The notes beneath the pieces are model-generated. The model ran no database searches, was not told the DNA's origin, and was given only the letters and a program-made list of their open reading frames with translations. This document shows positions 34,187 through 41,992 of a stretch of DNA of 64,000 nt, piece after piece. This DNA comes from JABSQH01 sp965230015. Lineage in GTDB: Bacteria > Actinomycetota > Acidimicrobiia > Acidimicrobiales > Ilumatobacteraceae. Both the position numbers and the translations under genes were made by a program. Position 1 is the first letter of the stretch, and each line of letters begins with the position of its first letter. Where the stretch lies: NCBI GenBank assembly GCA_965230015.1, contig CBDDKF010000002.1, positions 496,001-560,000 of the forward strand. Reading direction: 5' to 3'.

Positions 34187-35626
34187 TCAGCAGCCGGCGG
34201 CGCGCACCGACGGGGTGGGATTGACCGGCACGCCGCCGCCGGGGCGGATCTCGAAGTGCAGGTGCGGCACGCCCGTGGCGTTGCCGGTGTCGCCGTTGTA
34301 CCCGATCACCTCGCCCTGCTGCACGCGCCGGCTCGTACCCTCGTAGCGCGACAGGTGGGCGTAGTAGTAACGGTTGCCGTTGTCGCCGACGAGCGACACT
34401 GCGTTTCCACCAAGGCGGTTCTGTTTGAACGTGACGACACCGCTGACCACCGCAACGATCGGTACGCCCGTTGGCGCCAGCATGTCGACGCCTTGGTGCC
34501 GCCGGCCGCCCGAGCGGGGCGCACCCCACGTGTCGCCGTAGGCTGATCCGAGCATCGGGCAGACCATGGCGTCGATGTAGGTCCCTCCGCCGCCGGCGAC
34601 ACCGATCGCGCCTCCACCGACGAATCCGCCGAGCGGCCTACTTCCCGATCCACCGGTTCCGGTGCGCCCACCACTGGTGCCGCCCGACGCTCCTTCGTTG
34701 GTCGGCACGGTTTCGACCGTGGCCACAGGTCCGGCCGGCGTGGTCGTGCCGGTCGTGGCCCCGTCGTCGGCGCCGTCGCTGGCAGCGTCGTCGGATGCCG
34801 CGTCGTCGGGTACCGAACCGTCCGGCACCGAGCCGTCGGTCACGGTGGTCGTCGGATTGGCGGCCGCTTCCGCGGCAGCAGCGATCTCGGTTTGGGCGAC
34901 GATGCCGGGGTTCGGTTTGGCCCGGGCACGTGCCTCGGCCTCTTGGCGGGCCTGCTCCACCAGCCGCTCGCGTTCGGCGGCCTGCTGTGCCTCGAGCGCC
35001 CGACGTACCGCCTCGTCCTGTAGCCGCGCGTCTTCGATCTCGCGCAGTCGCTCGACCTCGGCCTCGGCCTCGTCCTGCAGCCGGGTGAACTCCGCCTTCT
35101 GCTCTTCGATCTCACGACGACGTTCGCGCAGTTCATCGCGCTTGTCGGAAAGGTCGGACTCGGCGGCGTCGTATCGGTCGAGCGTGCTATTGCCGGTGTT
35201 GGTCATCACGTCGACGTACACCTCGGCCTGCACCTGATCCTTGGGATCCTGGAGCCCCGTGAGCAATGGGATGCCGAGGGTGCCGCTGTTGACGTAGCGC
35301 GCCAGCGCGATCGCCTCGACATCGCGCCGGAGACTCTCCACGCGTTCGGCCAGCTGCTCGGCTTCGAGCTCCAGACGATCGACATCGTCCTCGAGCAGGT
35401 CGAGCGCCGATTGCGCCTCGAAGAACGCGTCGGCAGCGGCGTTCGCCCGGTCGCGCGCATCTTGGATTTCGCGGGCGGCACGAGCGGCATCATCCTCGGT
35501 GGTCTGCGCGCCAGCGACCATCGGCACCACGACGACCAGCGACACCGCAGCGAGGACGCCCGCAAGCGCTCCGCCGACGCCGCGACGCACGAAGGGGCGC
35601 GCGGAGGGCGCCGCTGAGCTGGACAT
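34187..35626 (-). CDS. Secreted M23-family murein endopeptidase with long coiled coil
   Basis: This 479-residue protein starts with an Arg-rich segment and a signal-anchor (VGGALAGVLAAVSLVVVVPMVAGA). A long EnvC-like coiled coil follows (about residues 45-275: EQLAERVESLRRDVEA, KRDELRERRREIEEQKAEF), then a Thr/Asp/Gly linker, then the M23 domain near the C-terminus. The domain contains HQGVDMLAPTGVPIVAV with the zinc ligands His/Asp, YYYAHLSRY and PHLHFEIRPGG. The catalytic metal motifs (HxxxD and HxH) are intact, so it is probably an active endopeptidase or a division-linked hydrolase regulator such as EnvC. ATG 35626 begins MSSSAAPSAR. Confidence 0.93.
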   Translation of the reverse strand: MSSSAAPSARPFVRRGVGGALAGVLAAVSLVVVVPMVAGAQTTEDDAARAAREIQDARDRANAAADAFFEAQSALDLLEDDVDRLELEAEQLAERVESLRRDVEAIALARYVNSGTLGIPLLTGLQDPKDQVQAEVYVDVMTNTGNSTLDRYDAAESDLSDKRDELRERRREIEEQKAEFTRLQDEAEAEVERLREIEDARLQDEAVRRALEAQQAAERERLVEQARQEAEARARAKPNPGIVAQTEIAAAAEAAANPTTTVTDGSVPDGSVPDDAASDDAASDGADDGATTGTTTPAGPVATVETVPTNEGASGGTSGGRTGTGGSGSRPLGGFVGGGAIGVAGGGGTYIDAMVCPMLGSAYGDTWGAPRSGGRRHQGVDMLAPTGVPIVAVVSGVVTFKQNRLGGNAVSLVGDNGNRYYYAHLSRYEGTSRRVQQGEVIGYNGDTGNATGVPHLHFEIRPGGGVPVNPTPSVRAAGC

Positions 35627-35762
35627 ACGCGGCGAGAGGCTACTTCCTCGTTCGGGCGAGGTACCGGCAGGCAACCCCGCGGACGGATTCCGGGGCACCT
35701 CATGTTGTCGGCGTGTTGGCGGCCGATCTTGATGGTTTCCTGAGCTGCACGCCGTTGTGCTG

Positions 35763-36212
35763 CTACCGCTCCGGCTCCTCGGTGACCAGCTCCAACAGCG
35801 CGGTGCTGCCATCACGGACGGCGCGATCGAGCACGCCCTGCAGCACCGCCCCCGTCCACAGTCGACCGCCGTAGTCGAGCGTCATCGTCAACCGGCTGCT
35901 CTCTCCCGCCGGGTCGATCTGGGTGGTGAGCACCCACGGGGCATGCTCTCGGTCGTCGTTCTCGCGTCGGCTGAAGACCGCACGCGTCGTCGGCTCATGG
36001 GTCGTGCGCACCATCCGCAGCCGCTTCGACCGCGCCAGGGGGCCGACCGCCGCACGCAGCTCCACTTCCCAGGCCGGCCCGTCCGGGTCGGGCGGCAGGG
36101 CGACCACGTCGTGCACCAAGGGCATCCAGCGCCGGTAGCGCGCCAGATCGGCGACCTCGTCGAACAGCCGGCTGGACGCAACCGGAGCGTCGAGAGTGTG
36201 CTCGACGTGCAT
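35763..36212 (-). CDS. SRPBCC-fold (polyketide cyclase/START-like) protein
   Basis: The 149-residue protein begins MHVEHTLDAPVASSRLFDEVADLARYRRWMP, the usual N-terminal beta-helix pattern of the SRPBCC hydrophobic-ligand fold, and ends with a long helix (GAVLQGVLDRAVRDGSTALLELV). No substrate or catalytic residues can be named. It follows the DUF3499 gene by 2 bases, so the two share an mRNA. Confidence 0.8.
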   Translation of the reverse strand: MHVEHTLDAPVASSRLFDEVADLARYRRWMPLVHDVVALPPDPDGPAWEVELRAAVGPLARSKRLRMVRTTHEPTTRAVFSRRENDDREHAPWVLTTQIDPAGESSRLTMTLDYGGRLWTGAVLQGVLDRAVRDGSTALLELVTEEPER

Positions 36213-36214
36213 GA

Positions 36215-36754
36215 CTACCGATCGCGGTCGGCGCCGCGAAAGGCGCGTGCCAACAGCGGCGAGTCGGCGGCGAGCAACCCATCGAGGTCGTCAGTGACAT
36301 CGAAGTCGGGGCGCCACGGATCGGCCGGTGGTGGCGACTCGTCGCCGACGATGTCATCGCCGGCCTCCTCGGGCTCGGCCGCGGCGACGTCGGTCGTGTT
36401 GCCGGGAGCAACACCGCCAGCGTCGGCGATCGGCGCCCCGGTGGGCGGCTCGAGGCTGAGCTGGCCGCTGCGCTGGGCGCGTCGCGGACGACGCGCGCCC
36501 GGGCGACGCATCGCCGATGGATCTGGAGGCCGGAACAGGTGCAGGTCGGGGTCGCGCAGATCGTCGAGCGTCCAGTTGCGCGGCACGATCATCGAGTCGG
36601 CGTGTCGTTGGCACAGCACGCCGTGCTCGGCGCCTTCGTCGCCGAGGTGGTCGAGCCAGAACACGAGGTCCTCGGGGCGCATGCCATACGCGACCGATGC
36701 GGCTTCCGAACATCCCGGTCGCTCGCACAGCCGTCCCATCCCGTCACCGACCAT
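36215..36754 (-). CDS. DUF3499-like zinc-ribbon protein
   Basis: The 179-residue protein has an N-terminal Cys/His cluster, RLCERPGCSEAASVAYG and a second pair in GVLCQRHADSMIVPRNW, which together make a CX4C...CX2H-type zinc site as in actinobacterial DUF3499 proteins. The C-terminal half is Pro/Asp/Glu-rich and disordered. The function is unknown. Start ATG 36754 is chosen because ggag lies 4 bases ahead; ATG 36739 is the alternative. It is divergent from the ion-channel gene at 36795. Confidence 0.72.
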   Translation of the reverse strand: MVGDGMGRLCERPGCSEAASVAYGMRPEDLVFWLDHLGDEGAEHGVLCQRHADSMIVPRNWTLDDLRDPDLHLFRPPDPSAMRRPGARRPRRAQRSGQLSLEPPTGAPIADAGGVAPGNTTDVAAAEPEEAGDDIVGDESPPPADPWRPDFDVTDDLDGLLAADSPLLARAFRGADRDR

Positions 36755-36794
36755 AGCTCCAGCGCATGGGCCACGACCGCTAACGTCGCCCGCG

Positions 36795-37460
36795 ATGGAC
36801 ACCGCCGGTGGTGAATCCGAACACTTCGGCCGCCTGCTCGTCATCGTCACACTGAGTTTCATCATTTCGGCCTTCAGCGCGCGGTGGGCCTCGACCGCAG
36901 TTGCGCTTCTCAACGGCGTGCTCGTGGTGACCGCATTCCGCAGCACCGGCCTGCGCGGCGCACTGCCGCGTCGGCCATTGCTCTTCGGGCTGACGCTTAT
37001 CGCGGCCGTCGCCGTCGTGGTGCGGGCAATCGCCGACGAGCAGTCGACGTCGCAAGCGGTGGCCTCGTTCCTGCAGGCCGGCGTGTTGTGCTTCGTGATC
37101 CTTGCACTGCTCCGGGCGATCCTGCGGCACGAGGTGGTCACCGTGCAGACGATCATCGGCGCTGTGGCGGCATATGTGCTGATCGGCTTGACGTTCTCGT
37201 GGATCTTCCTCGGCATCGACACGCTCGACGACTCGCAGTTGTCGCTCGATCCGAGCATGCCGGAGACCTATCCCGAGTTCAGCTTCATCACGCTGACCAC
37301 CGTCGGGTACGGCAACCAGGTGCCGACCGCAACGTTCTCGGCACGCATCGCCGTCATCCTGGCGATCATCGGGCAGGTCTTCCTGGCGACGTTCGTGGCG
37401 CGGCTCGTGTCGCTGTACGGACGCGAGCGCCGAGCAGCTGCCACCGAACCCGACTCCTGA
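36795..37460 (+). CDS. Two-pore-helix type potassium/cation channel
   Basis: This 221-residue membrane protein has an ion-channel (Ion_trans_2) pore: a pore helix EFSFITLTTVGYGNQVP with the selectivity filter TVGYG at residues 169-173, flanked by two hydrophobic helices. Four additional spans precede it (residues 15-100), so the topology is six-span-like without the charged S4 sensor. It probably conducts K+. There is no cytoplasmic RCK domain in the same chain. It starts at ATG 36795. Confidence 0.85.
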   Translation: MDTAGGESEHFGRLLVIVTLSFIISAFSARWASTAVALLNGVLVVTAFRSTGLRGALPRRPLLFGLTLIAAVAVVVRAIADEQSTSQAVASFLQAGVLCFVILALLRAILRHEVVTVQTIIGAVAAYVLIGLTFSWIFLGIDTLDDSQLSLDPSMPETYPEFSFITLTTVGYGNQVPTATFSARIAVILAIIGQVFLATFVARLVSLYGRERRAAATEPDS

Positions 37461-37557
37461 CTCACCAGCCAGGGCGCCCACCGAGCCGCCCCCAGCCCAC
37501 ACCCAGCGGCCGGCCAGGGTCCCTCGCGATCAGTTCGCGATCGGCGATGATGCAGCC

Positions 37558-37947
37558 ATGGGACAACGACTGCTCCGACTGGTGTTGCTGCTCGCCGGCA
37601 ACGCACTCGGCCTGCTCATCGCGGCGATCGTGCTCGGCAACGTGTCGATCAACGTGGTGTCGTTCATCATCGCGGTGGTCATCTTCACGGTGGCGGTGGC
37701 CATCACCCGGCCGCTGATCAGCAAGGTGACCAGAGAAAACGCACCGGCGCTCGAGGGCGCGGGCGCGCTCGTCACCACGTTCATTGCACTGCTGGTCACC
37801 GATCTGGTGTCGGACGGGCTGTCGATCGCCGGCATCGGAACGTGGATCCTGGCCACGGTGATCGTGTGGCTCGGGACCATGATCGCCGGGTGGGCGCTCC
37901 CGGCGTTCTTCCTCGACGAAGAAGCCAGCACCAAGAAGAACAAGTAG
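37558..37947 (+). CDS. Small four-span membrane protein, phage-holin-family-like
   Basis: The 129-residue protein has four hydrophobic segments (LLLAGNALGLLIAAIVLG; VVSFIIAVVIFTVAVAI; GALVTTFIALLVTDLV; ILATVIVWLGTMIAGWALP) and a Lys-rich C-terminus. The pattern resembles the chromosomal 'phage holin family' of actinobacteria, which is not evidence for a prophage, since no other phage genes are nearby. The function is unknown. It is followed after 54 bases by another small membrane protein. Confidence 0.7.
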   Translation: MGQRLLRLVLLLAGNALGLLIAAIVLGNVSINVVSFIIAVVIFTVAVAITRPLISKVTRENAPALEGAGALVTTFIALLVTDLVSDGLSIAGIGTWILATVIVWLGTMIAGWALPAFFLDEEASTKKNK

Positions 37948-38001
37948 CCAACGCCAACACGAACGCCAAGAAGAACAGTCACAGCCACGAGGGGGGCTCT
38001 C

Positions 38002-38427
38002 ATGACGGAGACACAACCGACGTCGACCGACGTCAACGCTTGGGCGGTCGGATGGACCGCGTTCGCCGGGATCATGATGATCATCACCGGCCTATTCCAC
38101 GCCATGGCCGGTATCGCCGCGCTGGTGTCCGACGAGGAGTTCTTCATCGTCGACAACGGCTGGGTCTACGAGCTGAACACCACCGCATGGGGATGGATTC
38201 ACATCATCGTCGGTGTGATCGTCTTGTTGTCGGGGATCGGCTTGTTCACGGCAAACATGGCGGCGCGGGTGATCGCCATCGTGCTGGCCGGGCTCAGCGT
38301 GATCGTCAACTTCGCCTGGTTGCCGTACTACCCGGTGTGGTCGATCGTGATGATCGCGCTCGGCGTCGCCGTGCTGTGGGCGTTGACCACCCGCGGCGAC
38401 GACCTCGCGCGCTCTACGGGGATGTAG
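38002..38427 (+). CDS. DUF7144-like four-span membrane protein
   Basis: This 141-residue protein begins with a short polar tail, then WAVGWTAFAGIMMIITGLFHAMAGIAAL, WGWIHIIVGVIVLLSGIGLF, ARVIAIVLAGLSVIVNFAWLPYYP and VWSIVMIALGVAVLWALT. The WxxFAGxMM start and the WLPYYPxW motif are those of a widespread actinobacterial membrane family of unknown function. A good ribosome site (gaggggg) precedes the ATG. Confidence 0.82.
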   Translation: MTETQPTSTDVNAWAVGWTAFAGIMMIITGLFHAMAGIAALVSDEEFFIVDNGWVYELNTTAWGWIHIIVGVIVLLSGIGLFTANMAARVIAIVLAGLSVIVNFAWLPYYPVWSIVMIALGVAVLWALTTRGDDLARSTGM

Positions 38428-38452
38428 TGCGGGGCGGCGCCGTTGGCGGCGA

Positions 38453-38641
38453 CTACGCCTCGCTGCCGATTACCGCAACCGAATCAACCACGTCGTCGTA
38501 ACGCATCATCGTCGGCACGGGGCTGCCGCCGAGAGCACTCGCTCCGGCATACGCCAGCCACCGCCACAGTCGACCCTCGCGTTGGGGTCCAACCTCGGTT
38601 CCTTCGTTCTGCACACGGGTCGGCTCGTCGGTGATCGTCAT
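38453..38641 (-). CDS. Doubtful small ORF in a 340-base gap
   Basis: The interval 38428-38767 has no confident gene. A 62-codon frame (MTITDEPTRVQNEGTE...) begins at ATG 38641 and contains RLWRWLAYAGASALGG, which has plausible amino-acid composition, but no clear ribosome site and no recognised family. It may be a remnant or a non-coding leader for nearby genes. I report it with low confidence so that the gap is described. Confidence 0.22.
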   Translation of the reverse strand: MTITDEPTRVQNEGTEVGPQREGRLWRWLAYAGASALGGSPVPTMMRYDDVVDSVAVIGSEA

Positions 38642-38767
38642 GGCACCAGCCAGCCACACCGCACCTGAACGCCGCCTGAACCATGGCGATGAATCCGCCA
38701 ATCACGAGCATCCACCCGCACGTCAGGCGTGGTGCGGCAGTACCCGAGTCGGGGCGACTGAGAGGGC

Positions 38768-39067
38768 CTACACGGCCCCGACGACGAAGATCGCGGCGAC
38801 ACCGACACCGATGGAGATCGTTGCGGTCGTCGGATCGAAGTCGCTCGAGGAGTCGCCGCCGGCAACTGCGGCGAACTCCTCGTCGGACAACTCGCCACCA
38901 CTCGCCACCGGCAACGCGTGGGCGAGATGACTCAGGCGCACGTCGCCGAATCCCTCGGCTTCCAGAATGGCCCGGCGGTCGGCGAGATCGGCAGACTCCA
39001 GCCGAGCCTTGAAGTCGGGGTCGGCGCCGACCCTGCGTACGAGATCTTGGGCCTGCTGCACACTCAC
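38768..39067 (-). CDS. Second Nif11-type RiPP precursor peptide
   Basis: The 99-residue peptide starts at GTG 39067 and has a Nif11 leader closely matching the one at 1179-1490: RLSHLAHALP then GGELSDEEFAAVAGG. The predicted core (residues 72-99) is DSSSDFDPTTATIS followed by a hydrophobic tail IGVGVAAIFVVGAV. It has Ser/Thr residues but no Cys, so lanthionine rings cannot form within it; another modification, or a function other than as a RiPP, must be considered. It lies 46 bases downstream of the DUF305 gene on the same strand and may be part of a YHYH-DUF305-Nif11 transcript. No modification enzyme is adjacent. Confidence 0.83.
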   Translation of the reverse strand: MSVQQAQDLVRRVGADPDFKARLESADLADRRAILEAEGFGDVRLSHLAHALPVASGGELSDEEFAAVAGGDSSSDFDPTTATISIGVGVAAIFVVGAV

Positions 39068-39113
39068 CACACCGACCGTAGTCGCGGCGCCTCGGACAGG
39101 TCGGTTGCCGCGC

Positions 39114-39806
39114 TCAACCCCCCGGTGCCGCGACGCCGAGATCGCAGTACCACACGACGGTCTGAGTGAGGCTCGACGGCGGGACCCAACCGTCAATCGC
39201 ATAGTCGCCAGCGATGAGCCAGTCGTATTGGTCGATCTCGAAGGTCTGCACCATGATCTGCGTCTCGGCAAGCCGGCGCACCTTCTCGGTCGCCACCAGG
39301 TCGAGTGCGGCAGTCGCCATCGCCACGCCGCCGACATGGTGCCTGCGCATCAGCTCGAGCCAGATGCGCCCGCGTTCAACGCCCTCCGCCGCTGACAGGG
39401 TGTCCATCGCCTCGTCGGAGGCATACCCCTGCATCTGTTCGATGGGGACACCCGCGCCGTCGTTGGCGCCCATCCAGCCCATCACCGTGTCGGGGGTAGC
39501 GGTCGATCGAGCCCAGTCGGTCAACCAGGCGCGCATCATGCCGACCTCGATGGCTTGGTTCTGGAGGACCTCGCCGGCGGCAGCCTGCACCGGGTCGCCG
39601 GTGTCACGGCCGATCACTCGCTGGCACATGGCCAGCGCCTGAACGTGGTGCGCCGCCATGTCGGCGCAGAACCCTGCATCGGCATCGTTGGCGCCAGCGT
39701 CGTTGGACTGCGGGTCAACAGCAAACACCGCACCAGCCGTCGCGCCAGCAGTCGCACCGACCACCGCGACCGCGGTCACCGACCGCAGTGCGGCCCGACG
39801 CGACAT
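39114..39806 (-). CDS. Secreted DUF305 (ferritin-like fold) protein
   Basis: This 230-residue protein has a Tat-like signal (SRRAALRSVTAVAVVGAT) followed by two DUF305 half-motifs: FCADMAAHHVQALAMCQRVIG and WLELMRRHHVGGVAMATAAL, each with the paired His that bind metal in this ferritin-like fold. Some DUF305 proteins are induced by copper. The start is ATG 39806; a GTG at 39845, two bases past the YHYH stop, would add 13 residues and couple the two genes. It sits between a YHYH lipoprotein and a Nif11 peptide, suggesting a joint envelope or metal-related role. Confidence 0.87.
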   Translation of the reverse strand: MSRRAALRSVTAVAVVGATAGATAGAVFAVDPQSNDAGANDADAGFCADMAAHHVQALAMCQRVIGRDTGDPVQAAAGEVLQNQAIEVGMMRAWLTDWARSTATPDTVMGWMGANDGAGVPIEQMQGYASDEAMDTLSAAEGVERGRIWLELMRRHHVGGVAMATAALDLVATEKVRRLAETQIMVQTFEIDQYDWLIAGDYAIDGWVPPSSLTQTVVWYCDLGVAAPGG

Positions 39807-39847
39807 CGCCGCGCCCACCCGCGGCCGGTCGGATCGACGGATCACGA

Positions 39848-40777
39848 TCAACCCTGCGGCGCTCCGCCGCCGGGACCGCCGCCCCCGGGACCTCCGCCGC
39901 CACCGCCACCACCACCGCCGCCGCCGCCGCCACCGGCCGCGTCGAGGTCGACCACGCCGGTGTAGCAACCGAGCACGTACGGGAAGGTGTCGGTCGTGTA
40001 GTAGGCGTAGTTGCCCTGCTCATCGACGAGTCCGTTGCACTCGTCGAGATCACCCAGGCCCTCCACGTACGAGTGGGCGGCCCAGGTGTCGGTGGCAAAG
40101 AGCGACGCATCGGTGAGCTCCCACGAGGAGGTGTACTGATCGTTGCCGGTGTAGATCGGGTACCCGTCCAGGGCGTAGCCGAGCAACTGCGGTTCGGCAG
40201 CGGCTTCTTCAGGAGTGAAGAGGCAGTCGGTCGTGTCACTCGTGCCGAAGAGGTGAATGTGGAACCCGGTGGGACCGTTGTGGCTGCCACACTCGCTCAG
40301 TCCGCCGACGAGCGACAGCACGTCGCCACCGGTTCCCTCGGTCGGCCCGTAGATCGGGATCCCGGTGAGCGACACCGCGGCCGTGCCGAGTGCGGGAACC
40401 GCAGTCGTCGTCGCAGCCACCTCGGGATCGGCAGGAATGGTGAACTCGAGGTCGGCGGCCCTTGGGGAGCCGGGCGACGTCTCGATGTAGGTGTAGTCCG
40501 GAATCCCGTTCGATGTGATCACGATGCTGTCGCCCTCGCACACCGCACTCGACTCCGGATCGGCGAGATCGGGATTCACCGACGGACCGGTGGTGAACAG
40601 CGCAGCCTGTTCGTCGCACGTCAGCGCAGGCGGCTCCAGACGTTCGGCGTGCTCGGCCGCCGTCGCCGGCTCGTCGATCACCTCGGCGTTCGCCGGCTCG
40701 AAGGTGGTGTCACCCGATCCGCAGGCTGCTACGGCAACGACGAGTCCGGCAACAGCAGCAAGTTGATGCGCTCTCAT
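39848..40777 (-). CDS. YHYH-domain lipoprotein with polyglycine tail
   Basis: The 309-residue protein has a lipoprotein signal (VVAVAACGSG) and a YHYH domain: SLTGIPIYGPTE, SHNGPTGFHIHLFG, LLGYALDGYPIY and a final YAYYTTDTFPYVLGCY. The HNG/DGYPIYG motifs are those of the YHYH family, which is often secreted and linked to metal or hydrogen-peroxide-related loci. The C-terminus is a run of about 25 Gly with Pro interruptions, encoded by a simple GCC/GCG repeat near 39875-39945 that could expand or contract. Its stop lies next to the DUF305 gene. Confidence 0.85.
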   Translation of the reverse strand: MRAHQLAAVAGLVVAVAACGSGDTTFEPANAEVIDEPATAAEHAERLEPPALTCDEQAALFTTGPSVNPDLADPESSAVCEGDSIVITSNGIPDYTYIETSPGSPRAADLEFTIPADPEVAATTTAVPALGTAAVSLTGIPIYGPTEGTGGDVLSLVGGLSECGSHNGPTGFHIHLFGTSDTTDCLFTPEEAAAEPQLLGYALDGYPIYTGNDQYTSSWELTDASLFATDTWAAHSYVEGLGDLDECNGLVDEQGNYAYYTTDTFPYVLGCYTGVVDLDAAGGGGGGGGGGGGGGGPGGGGPGGGAPQG

Positions 40778-40928
40778 GGGTCGGACGATTGCCGCCCAAC
40801 CTGTGAGTTCGCTGTGCGCGATCATCCAATCGCCCAAGAACACGACCGGGACTCGGCCGGCGCGCCGCGCCGACAGCGGCGCCCGCCGGCCGCTGGTCAG
40901 CTGCCCCCGGGCCTGCAATCGTGGGCCC

Positions 40929-41891
40929 ATGTCGACCGAGCGGCGCACTCTGTACCCCGAGATCGAACCGAACCAGAGCGGCATGCTCACGGTCTCCGAC
41001 GTACACGAGATGTACTGGGAAGAGAGCGGCAACCCCAACGGCAAACCCGTCGTCTTCCTCCACGGCGGACCCGGGGGCGCCAGCCAACCGCGCTACCGCC
41101 GCTACTTCGATCCCGACGCGTACCGCATCGTCTGTTTCGATCAGCGTGGATGCGGCAAGAGCACTCCGCACGCCAGCCTGGTCGACAACACCACGTGGGC
41201 ACTCGTGGACGACATCGAGCGCCTCCGCAGCCATCTCGGCATCGACGCGTGGCAGGTGTTCGGCGGGTCGTGGGGTAGCACCCTCGCCCTCACGTACGCG
41301 GAGCAACACCCGGACCGGGTGACCGAGCTCGTCCTGCGCGGAATCTTCCTGCTGCGGCGCGCTGAGCTGTTGTGGTTCTACCAAGAGGGCGCAAGTTGGA
41401 TGTACCCGGACAAGTGGGAGGGATACCTTGCGGCCATCCCCGAGGTCGAGCACGGCGACCTGATGAGCGCGTATCAGCGTCGGTTGACGAGCGAGGACCC
41501 CGAGGTACGAATGAGGGCGGCGAAGGCCTGGTCGTTGTGGGAAGGCGGCACGAGCAATCTGCTGCCCGATCCGGACCATGAGGCGCGCAGCAGTGTCGAC
41601 GAGTTCGCCTTGGCGTTCGCCCGGATCGAGAATCACTACTTCGTCAACGGCGGGTTCTTCGACGTCGACGGACAGATCCTGCGCGACGTCGACCGGATCC
41701 GCCACATTCCCGGCGTGATCTCGCAGGGCCGCTACGACATGGTCTGCCCGATCAAGAGCGCCTGGGAGCTGCACAAGGCGTGGCCGGAGGCCGATCTCCG
41801 CATCGTTCCGGACGCCGGCCACTCGATCGACGAACCAGGGCACATCCACGAACTCGTGTCGGCGACCGACCGCTTCCGATCTCGCGTCTAG
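40929..41891 (+). CDS. pip: Prolyl aminopeptidase (proline iminopeptidase)
   Basis: The 320-residue alpha/beta-hydrolase removes N-terminal proline from peptides. It shows FLHGGPGGASQPRYR (oxyanion), DQRGCGKSTPHA, the nucleophile elbow FGGSWGSTLAL, LVLRGIFLLRRAEL, the acid Asp in SQGRYDMVCPIKSAW and the catalytic His in VPDAGHSIDEP. The length and all motifs match S33-family proline iminopeptidases. It stands alone, divergent from the YHYH gene. Confidence 0.95.
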   Translation: MSTERRTLYPEIEPNQSGMLTVSDVHEMYWEESGNPNGKPVVFLHGGPGGASQPRYRRYFDPDAYRIVCFDQRGCGKSTPHASLVDNTTWALVDDIERLRSHLGIDAWQVFGGSWGSTLALTYAEQHPDRVTELVLRGIFLLRRAELLWFYQEGASWMYPDKWEGYLAAIPEVEHGDLMSAYQRRLTSEDPEVRMRAAKAWSLWEGGTSNLLPDPDHEARSSVDEFALAFARIENHYFVNGGFFDVDGQILRDVDRIRHIPGVISQGRYDMVCPIKSAWELHKAWPEADLRIVPDAGHSIDEPGHIHELVSATDRFRSRV

Positions 41892-41992
41892 CCCTCGCCG
41901 CTGCACCGCAGTCGTCACGGGGCTGCGCACGGCGTCAGCTGCGCCTCGCGGCGCCTGAGCGGTGGAGCGCGCACGATGGTTACCGTGTGGCG

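Noticed and set aside
37558..37947. Prophage remnant (holin-like protein)
   Set aside because: The holin-family fold is common in chromosomal actinobacterial genes and no other phage-like genes are in the neighbourhood.
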